This document shows positions 59,202-64,000 of a stretch of DNA of 64,000 nucleotides, piece by piece. Each line of letters begins with the position of its first letter. Positions within the stretch are counted from its first letter, which is position 1. The stretch spans positions 81,136 through 145,135 of the forward strand of contig NZ_SPMY01000011.1 in the NCBI RefSeq assembly GCF_012939955.1, given 5' to 3'. The notes below the pieces were generated by a model. It saw only the letters and a program-made list of their open reading frames with translations. It did not search any database and had not been told where the DNA came from. The stretch is from Candidatus Accumulibacter phosphatis (lineage in GTDB: Bacteria > Pseudomonadota > Gammaproteobacteria > Burkholderiales > Rhodocyclaceae). Made by a program: the position numbers and the translations under genes.

Positions 59202-60413
59202 CTAGAAACGGAACGAGCCGAGGAGCATGAAGCTGTCCCAGTAACGACGGAGAGCCTGCGCATTGGGATTGTCCTGCACCGCCAGAAAGCCGGTGCCGTC
59301 AACCTGATGCGCTTCCGCACGGAGCATGAACTGCGGCGTGACGTCGAAGCGGACGCCAAGGGTCCAGTCTTTGGCATAGCGCGTAAAACCCGGCATACCG
59401 GTAGCAGCCGCAAAGTCCTGGCCATTGCGATCGCCCTTGTCGGCATAGTACACATCGTAGCGCAGGAGTGCTTCCCACTTCGGCGCCAATCGGTAGGTAG
59501 CCTGCAGATAGTAACTCTCGCCAAGCGCATCCCCGTTGTAGAAGAACGGGCCAAAATCCTTGACCGAGATTCGACGACTCGCGTACTCACTCGTCAGGCT
59601 CCAGTTCTCGGCGTTGTACTGCGCTGAAAAGATCAGTGGCGTCAGCTTGAAACGGCCTGCGCCGAGGCGGTCAGCGTAGCCCGGCTTGTAGCGCAGATCG
59701 AGATGCAGGGCGGTGAACCCCAGGCGATACCTGCCGCCGGAACCCTCATACATGACCTGGAAATCGGGTGCCAACTTCGCATCGAGGTGACCAGGCGGGT
59801 TCAGGCCGACGAGGGCGACTGTGGCAGCATCGGTGTCGGTCTGCGGTTGCCCGAGAGCGAGGCTGCCCGAAAGCGAACCGGCTTCATAGTAGCGCTCGAG
59901 GTAGACCTCCCCACCGTCGGCTGAAACCGTCAAGTTGCGTGTTCGATCGAAGTAGATCGATTGTGGCAGGATGATGCTCGGCCGGGTAAAAGGAACGTCG
60001 CGCGTCTTGTTGTACAAACCGTAGGCCGTCTTGATCCTCCCCACGCGCACGCCGCTCCGCCCCTCCTCACTGGAGGCCATGGTCCAGTCGAGCAGACCAT
60101 AATCGAGGCGCACGCCACCATCATCAGTGCCGCCGGCCCGGTGCGAAAGCAACTGGGCAGACAGTTGAACGTCGGGCGTCAGCCGCCACGAAGCATTCGC
60201 CCCGACCTCACTATACTCACTGCTGATCTGGTCGTCGCTTTGCCCGAAGAAGTTGTTGTCCGAGGTGTTCACCAAGGTCAGCGAAAAGAAGCCATGCAAC
60301 TGCAGATCGCCGTCCAGAAAATCGATGGCCCGTGCGCCCCCTGGCGATAGCGAAAGCACCGCGACCATGGCCATGCCAGAGGCGGCCCTAGCGAACTTGG
60401 AGTACACGGACAT
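59202..60413 (-). CDS. outer-membrane porin-like beta-barrel protein
   Basis: This 403-residue protein has a signal peptide (ASGMAMVAVLSLSPGGARA) and alternating amphipathic strands with many aromatics. It ends in Phe (LLGSFRF), the usual outer-membrane barrel signal. The strand pattern resembles short-chain or anion porins, but I cannot assign a substrate. Its start at 60413, after GAGG, lies inside the preceding gene (26-base overlap). It stands between a PstS-like protein and a c-di-GMP protein, which suggests a joint sensory function. Confidence 0.82.
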   Translation of the reverse strand: MSVYSKFARAASGMAMVAVLSLSPGGARAIDFLDGDLQLHGFFSLTLVNTSDNNFFGQSDDQISSEYSEVGANASWRLTPDVQLSAQLLSHRAGGTDDGGVRLDYGLLDWTMASSEEGRSGVRVGRIKTAYGLYNKTRDVPFTRPSIILPQSIYFDRTRNLTVSADGGEVYLERYYEAGSLSGSLALGQPQTDTDAATVALVGLNPPGHLDAKLAPDFQVMYEGSGGRYRLGFTALHLDLRYKPGYADRLGAGRFKLTPLIFSAQYNAENWSLTSEYASRRISVKDFGPFFYNGDALGESYYLQATYRLAPKWEALLRYDVYYADKGDRNGQDFAAATGMPGFTRYAKDWTLGVRFDVTPQFMLRAEAHQVDGTGFLAVQDNPNAQALRRYWDSFMLLGSFRF

Positions 60414-60858
60414 TGTGATCAACCTCGCTCGCCTTGACGTAACCCATTGCGCCTGGGGTGGACGCCACCCGAGACAGAATCTCCTGGGTCGACGCAAGCT
60501 GTTCGGGGTATTGTCCCTGACCCGAAAAAACCTGTCGGTCCCATGCCAATCGCAACTGGTGGGGAAACACCTGCAGCACACTCTTGCTGAAAGTGGCATG
60601 CTCGGGCGCGTCATCCCGCAAAACAAAGACCCTAACCGCGGTGTTGTTCGGCCATTTCTGCAGCAGCATGCCAAAGATTGCGCGCAAGGTCGCTCGCGGA
60701 ATCGCTTGTTCGCTGGTCGCCGGATGGGTGATGGCAACCATCTCCGGCTCGGCTGGCTGGGCCTGCGCTTTCCCGGCAGGCAGAGCGGCCGCCAGCAGGC
60801 AGAGCAATAGTGCCCGGCCAATCCAAGTCACGAATTTAATGGTAAGAAGCTTTTCCAT
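60388..60858 (-). CDS. PstS-like periplasmic substrate-binding protein (short)
   Basis: This 156-residue exported protein has a signal peptide (ALLLCLLAAALPAGKAQA). The mature part follows the small PBP-like_2/PstS pattern seen in short phosphate-binding-like proteins: AIPRATLRAIFGMLLQKWPN, FVLRDDAPEHATFSKSVL and a terminal STPGAMGYVKASEV. It is half the length of PstS and lacks an ABC permease nearby, so it is more likely a sensor accessory than a transporter subunit. The ATG at 60858 follows an in-frame GTG. It opens a three-gene operon. Confidence 0.8.
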   Translation of the reverse strand: MEKLLTIKFVTWIGRALLLCLLAAALPAGKAQAQPAEPEMVAITHPATSEQAIPRATLRAIFGMLLQKWPNNTAVRVFVLRDDAPEHATFSKSVLQVFPHQLRLAWDRQVFSGQGQYPEQLASTQEILSRVASTPGAMGYVKASEVDHNVRVLQVR

Positions 60859-61082
60859 CACGGCGCATCCTACCAGACAAGCAACGCAAGTTTTCGCGCA
60901 TCAGCGAATGCCGGAGGGTCGTTTTCGCAAGCGGCAGCCAAGCCACCGCTGCGACCACAGCCGGACTCCCAACTCAGCGCCTGACAGCAGCCCTGAAGCG
61001 CGACCCCTGCACGAAACCCTCACCCCTCCGGCACGGGTCGGGAATGATCGCAGAAACAACGCCTGATCGGTGCCCCATCGAC

Positions 61083-61111
61083 AAAAAAAAAAGCCACGGC
61101 GCACCGTGGCT
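61083..61111 (-). terminator. intrinsic terminator after the PBP7-type gene
   Basis: On the minus strand AGCCACGG (61111-61104) pairs with CCGTGGCT (61099-61092) around a 4-base loop. It is followed by an uninterrupted T-run of about nine (61091-61083). This is a canonical rho-independent terminator. Confidence 0.92.
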
Positions 61112-61129
61112 GTCGACCGCTGTTGCAAG

Positions 61130-62287
61130 TCACGCGGGCGTTGCTTTGCCCGCTGCCGACGCGCTCTCCATCCAGCGCTTGATACGATTCGCATCACCGA
61201 TACGAGTCTGCTTGCCAGACGAATCAAGCAGTACGATCACCACCGGTCGATCGGCGACGCGCGCCTGCATGACCAGGCACTTGCCCGCTTCCTGAATATA
61301 GCCGGTCTTCGACAGGCCGATTTCCCAAGTCGGGCTCTTGACCAGTTGATTGGTATTGCGATATTCGAGGTCACGCCCTTTTACTTCGGCGGTGACACCG
61401 GAGGTCGTCGAAAACTCGCGAATCAAGGGGTAGCGATACGCGGCGGCAACCATTCGTGCCAAATCGTGTGCAGTCGACACGTTATTGCTGGTCAGGCCGG
61501 TGGGATCCGCGAAATGCGACCTGCTCATTCCCAGCGACGCTGCCTTGCGATTCATCGCCACAACGAAGGCCCCCAAGCCGCCCGGATAGTGACGTCCAAG
61601 GGCGTTTGCGGCGCGATTTTCGGAAGACATCAGCGCCAGCAAAAGCGCCATTTCACGGGTGAGGACAGAGCCCACCTGCAAGCGTGATCGACTCCCTTTC
61701 ACGTAGTCGACATCGTCGTCGGTAATGGTAATCGGTGCCTGCAGGTTAGGCATCGAGTCAAGTACGACCATCGCCGTCATGAGTTTCGTGATCGAAGCGA
61801 TCGGCACGACGACCCTGGCGTTCTTCTCGTACAGAGCCTCACCGCCGTCCTGAGCGATTACCAGCGCCGAGCCTGACTGGACCGCGAGGTGCTCCTGCCC
61901 ATGCCACGCCATCGACGGCGCTCCGTTTTCCGGTCTCTGCTCTGCGCGCGAAGACTTGCTGTTTCCCGCCCGGGCAGCCGACGTACTTGCCTTGGCCACG
62001 CCTGTCGATTTGGCCTTGGCCACGCCTGTCGATTTGGCCTTGGCCACACGGGTGGATTTGGCCTTCGACACCGGCGGTACTGCCTTGCCTTGCTGCGCGA
62101 CACTCTTGCTCGAACTCTGCTTGCTTACCGGTCGCGCCTTGGCCTTTTGCGTCGTCGGGGCTTTGCTTTTCTGCACTTCGCTCTTGCTGCCAGCCTTATC
62201 TGCCGCGTGCACCACCTCCATTGAGGCCAATCCGGCACCCACCACCAGCACGCCCCACAGCACTACTGCTCTCAGCATCGTCCGCAT
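61130..62287 (-). CDS. pbpG: D-alanyl-D-alanine endopeptidase, PBP7 type
   Basis: This 385-residue S11 peptidase has a signal peptide, then a Lys/Ala/Ser/Thr-rich linker of about 80 residues with AKSTGVAK repeats. The transpeptidase fold follows with SxxK (SITK), SxN (SSENRAANAL) and KTG (LSKTGYIQEAG). It cleaves cross-links in peptidoglycan. AGGAGG precedes the ATG at 62287; a longer frame lacks a site. The linker is unusual in length and repetition. Confidence 0.92.
   Translation of the reverse strand: MRTMLRAVVLWGVLVVGAGLASMEVVHAADKAGSKSEVQKSKAPTTQKAKARPVSKQSSSKSVAQQGKAVPPVSKAKSTRVAKAKSTGVAKAKSTGVAKASTSAARAGNSKSSRAEQRPENGAPSMAWHGQEHLAVQSGSALVIAQDGGEALYEKNARVVVPIASITKLMTAMVVLDSMPNLQAPITITDDDVDYVKGSRSRLQVGSVLTREMALLLALMSSENRAANALGRHYPGGLGAFVVAMNRKAASLGMSRSHFADPTGLTSNNVSTAHDLARMVAAAYRYPLIREFSTTSGVTAEVKGRDLEYRNTNQLVKSPTWEIGLSKTGYIQEAGKCLVMQARVADRPVVIVLLDSSGKQTRIGDANRIKRWMESASAAGKATPA
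61991..62062 (-). repeat. three tandem 24-base repeats in the pbpG linker
   Basis: A 24-base unit is repeated three times, two copies identical and the third with substitutions, encoding KAKSTGVA-type octapeptides rich in Lys. It probably forms a flexible basic linker that interacts with anionic cell-wall polymers; length may vary between strains. Confidence 0.75.
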
Positions 62288-62537
62288 CGCAAGCCTCCTG
62301 CATGATCCGATAATTGGCAACAATTCCCGCACAGCCCATCACCCACGAAGCAACAGCTGAGAAAATAAGGGGATAGACAGACTAAGTAATGTAGCACATC
62401 AAGTCTTCGGAGTTCAAGGCAGACGTTTACGCCTTCTCCACTCACCCTGCCGCCGCGTCAAGCGAGATCGCTCGGCGCGGCGGCATCGGATTTCTTGAAC
62501 AGCAGGCCGCGGGTCGAAGTACGACCGCGCCCGACGC

Positions 62538-64000
62538 TCAGCGCTCGCTCATCAGCCGGTCGACAACCGCCAGAGCAGTCATGTTGACCAAGCGGCGTAC
62601 CGTTGCCGTCGGCGTCAGGATATGCGCCGGCTGCGCAGTTCCGAGCAGGATCGGCCCGATGGTGACGTTGTCACCAGAGGCGACCTTGAGAAGGTTGAAC
62701 GAGATGTTGGCCGCATCGAGGGTCGGCATTATCAACAGATTGGCCTGCCCTTTCAAGCGCGCGTCACTCGGAAACACGCGCTGGCGGATTTCATCATCGA
62801 TGGCGGCGTCACCGTGCATCTCGCCCTCGGCCTCCAGACGTGGCGCGCGCTCCTTCAGCAGGCGCAGCGTGTCACGCATCTTCAAGGCCGTCGGCGTATT
62901 CTCCGAACCAAAAGACGAATGCGAAAGGAGCGCCACGCGCGGGGTCACACCGAAACGGCGAACCGTGTCGGCAGCGAGCAGCGTCATATCCACCAGTTGT
63001 TCCGCCGTTGGCTCGTAGTTGATATAGGTATCGGCGATGAACAGGGTGCGATCAGGCAGCAGCAGCACGCTCATCGCGTACAGACTCTTCACCCCCGGCG
63101 CCAGACCAATAACGTTCTCGACGTGCTCGCGGTGATTGCGGTGACGACCAGAGGTGCCGCAGATCAGGCCGTCGGCGTCGCCCATGCGGACCATCAGCGC
63201 GCCGAAAAGCGATGGCCGACGGCGCACCTCACGCTTGGCGAAATCTATCGAAACCCCCTTGCGCTCCATCAGCCGTCGATACTCTCGCCAGTAAGTTTCG
63301 AAATGATCGTCAAAGAAATTGTTATGGCCGGCACAAATGACCTCGAAGTCGATTCCCGGACGAACGCGCAGGTTCGCGGCCTCAAGCTTGCCGGCGATAT
63401 CACCCGGATGGCCGATGAGAATCGGTCTGGCGATGCCTTCGTCGACGATCACCTGCACCGCGCGCAGCACGCGGTCGTCACTGCCTTCAGCAAAGACGAT
63501 ACGTCGCGGCGCCTGCCTGGCCTGCGAAAATACCGGCTTCATGATCAGGCCGGAGTGATAGACAAACTCGTCAAGGCTGTCCTGGTACACCTCCAGGTCC
63601 CTGATCGGTCTCGTAGCCACCCCTGATGCCATGGCCGCCTCGGCAACTGCCGGTGCAATCTTGCTGATCAGGCGCGGATCGAAGGGATTCGGAATCAGGT
63701 ACTCGGGGCCGAAGTTGGTGACCTTCTCGCCGTACGCCTTGAGCGCCACCTCGGACTGCTCGGCACGCGCCAGTTCGGCGATGGCCCTGACCGCTGCCAG
63801 CTTCATCGCTTCGGTGATGGTTGTCGCTCCGACGTCAAGGGCGCCCCGGAAAATGAACGGGAAGCAGAGGACGTTATTCACCTGGTTGGGATAGTCCGAG
63901 CGCCCGGTGGCCATGATCGCATCGCTGCGCACGGACTTGACATCCTCCGGGAGAATCTCCGGATTGGGGTTGGCCAGCGCCATGATCAACGGCGAAGGCG
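62538..64000 (-). CDS. maeB: NADP-dependent malic enzyme fused to a phosphotransacetylase-like domain (3' part)
   Basis: At least 487 codons; the gene enters from the right edge. The visible part begins in the malic-enzyme NAD(P) domain (PSPLIMALANPNPEILPEDV; GRSDYPNQVNNVLCFPFIFR). It continues from about 63540 with a phosphotransacetylase-like domain (RRIVFAEGSDDRVLRAVQVI to the C-terminus, GPILLGTAQPAHILTPTATV). This is the MaeB architecture; it makes pyruvate and NADPH from malate, with the PTA domain regulatory. Interesting here because PHA-storing organisms rely on such NADPH supply. Confidence 0.94.
   Translation of the reverse strand, partial: PSPLIMALANPNPEILPEDVKSVRSDAIMATGRSDYPNQVNNVLCFPFIFRGALDVGATTITEAMKLAAVRAIAELARAEQSEVALKAYGEKVTNFGPEYLIPNPFDPRLISKIAPAVAEAAMASGVATRPIRDLEVYQDSLDEFVYHSGLIMKPVFSQARQAPRRIVFAEGSDDRVLRAVQVIVDEGIARPILIGHPGDIAGKLEAANLRVRPGIDFEVICAGHNNFFDDHFETYWREYRRLMERKGVSIDFAKREVRRRPSLFGALMVRMGDADGLICGTSGRHRNHREHVENVIGLAPGVKSLYAMSVLLLPDRTLFIADTYINYEPTAEQLVDMTLLAADTVRRFGVTPRVALLSHSSFGSENTPTALKMRDTLRLLKERAPRLEAEGEMHGDAAIDDEIRQRVFPSDARLKGQANLLIMPTLDAANISFNLLKVASGDNVTIGPILLGTAQPAHILTPTATVRRLVNMTALAVVDRLMSER

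Noticed and set aside
60414..60821. N-terminal extension of the porin frame
   Set aside because: It reads through the PstS-like gene in another frame, lacks a signal peptide, and the internal start at 60413 has both a ribosome site and a signal peptide.

Overview
The window is a high-GC, gene-dense chromosomal segment with no rRNA, tRNA, CRISPR array or intact transposase that I can see. The gene set points to a betaproteobacterium of the Rhodocyclales, most plausibly a Candidatus Accumulibacter-like activated-sludge organism. The reasons are the hemA-prfA-prmC-grxD and dusB-fis operons, a PEP-CTERM protein, form II RuBisCO with cbbQ/cbbO, a MaeB-type malic enzyme-phosphotransacetylase fusion, and an AlgZ/AlgR-like LytTR pair. 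The genus is an inference from gene content; no marker RNA is present.

Layout. 1-3.3 kb: the start of an RND outer-membrane factor, an AI-2E family permease, a small secreted protein and aspA, all on the minus strand. 3.4-7 kb: an accessory stretch with a decayed PIN-domain gene, a two-hairpin dispersed repeat, a secreted TPR protein and a PEP-CTERM protein behind a good sigma-54 promoter match. 7-16.9 kb: a carbon-metabolism block in which cbbM-cbbQ-cbbO (minus) diverges from tkt-gap-pyk (plus) across an AT-rich control region; a truncated cbbY lies just before cbbM. 17-23.5 kb: purC, a DUF2189 membrane protein, oligopeptidase A, a DUF4124-glutaredoxin-like protein, xthA, a cysteine-bearing Crp-type regulator and a DUF2892 membrane protein. 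23.5-29.6 kb: the outer-membrane biogenesis operon lptD-surA-pdxA-rsmA (minus). 29.8-34 kb: amgK-murU-pepP-ubiH, with overlapping ends (plus). 34.2-36.2 kb: minCDE. 36.4-41.8 kb: dusB-fis, purH, purD, hemF. 41.9-47.1 kb: hemC-hemD-hemX-hemY and a diheme cytochrome c (minus). 47.2-49 kb: the two-component pair. 49.1-52.4 kb: argH, a Ser/Thr kinase fused to a cyclic-nucleotide domain, and an AhpD-like protein (plus). 52.5-56.2 kb: hemA-prfA-prmC-grxD (minus). 56.3-60.9 kb: a PstS-like protein, a porin and a GGDEF-EAL protein in one tight operon (minus). 61.1-64 kb: a PBP7-type endopeptidase and the 3' part of maeB (minus).

How the genes fit together. The 7-17 kb block provides CO2 fixation (RuBisCO and its CbbQ/CbbO activase) together with sugar-phosphate interconversion and lower glycolysis. 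Heme synthesis is spread over three loci (hemF, hemCDXY, hemA) within about 16 kb. Most of the rest is envelope biogenesis, purine synthesis and translation maintenance. The least ordinary parts are the sigma-54-driven PEP-CTERM gene, the PstS-like/porin/c-di-GMP operon, the kinase-cNMP fusion, the Cys-containing Crp-type regulator with a CRP-like operator beside it, the cbbY remnant, and a two-hairpin repeat family.
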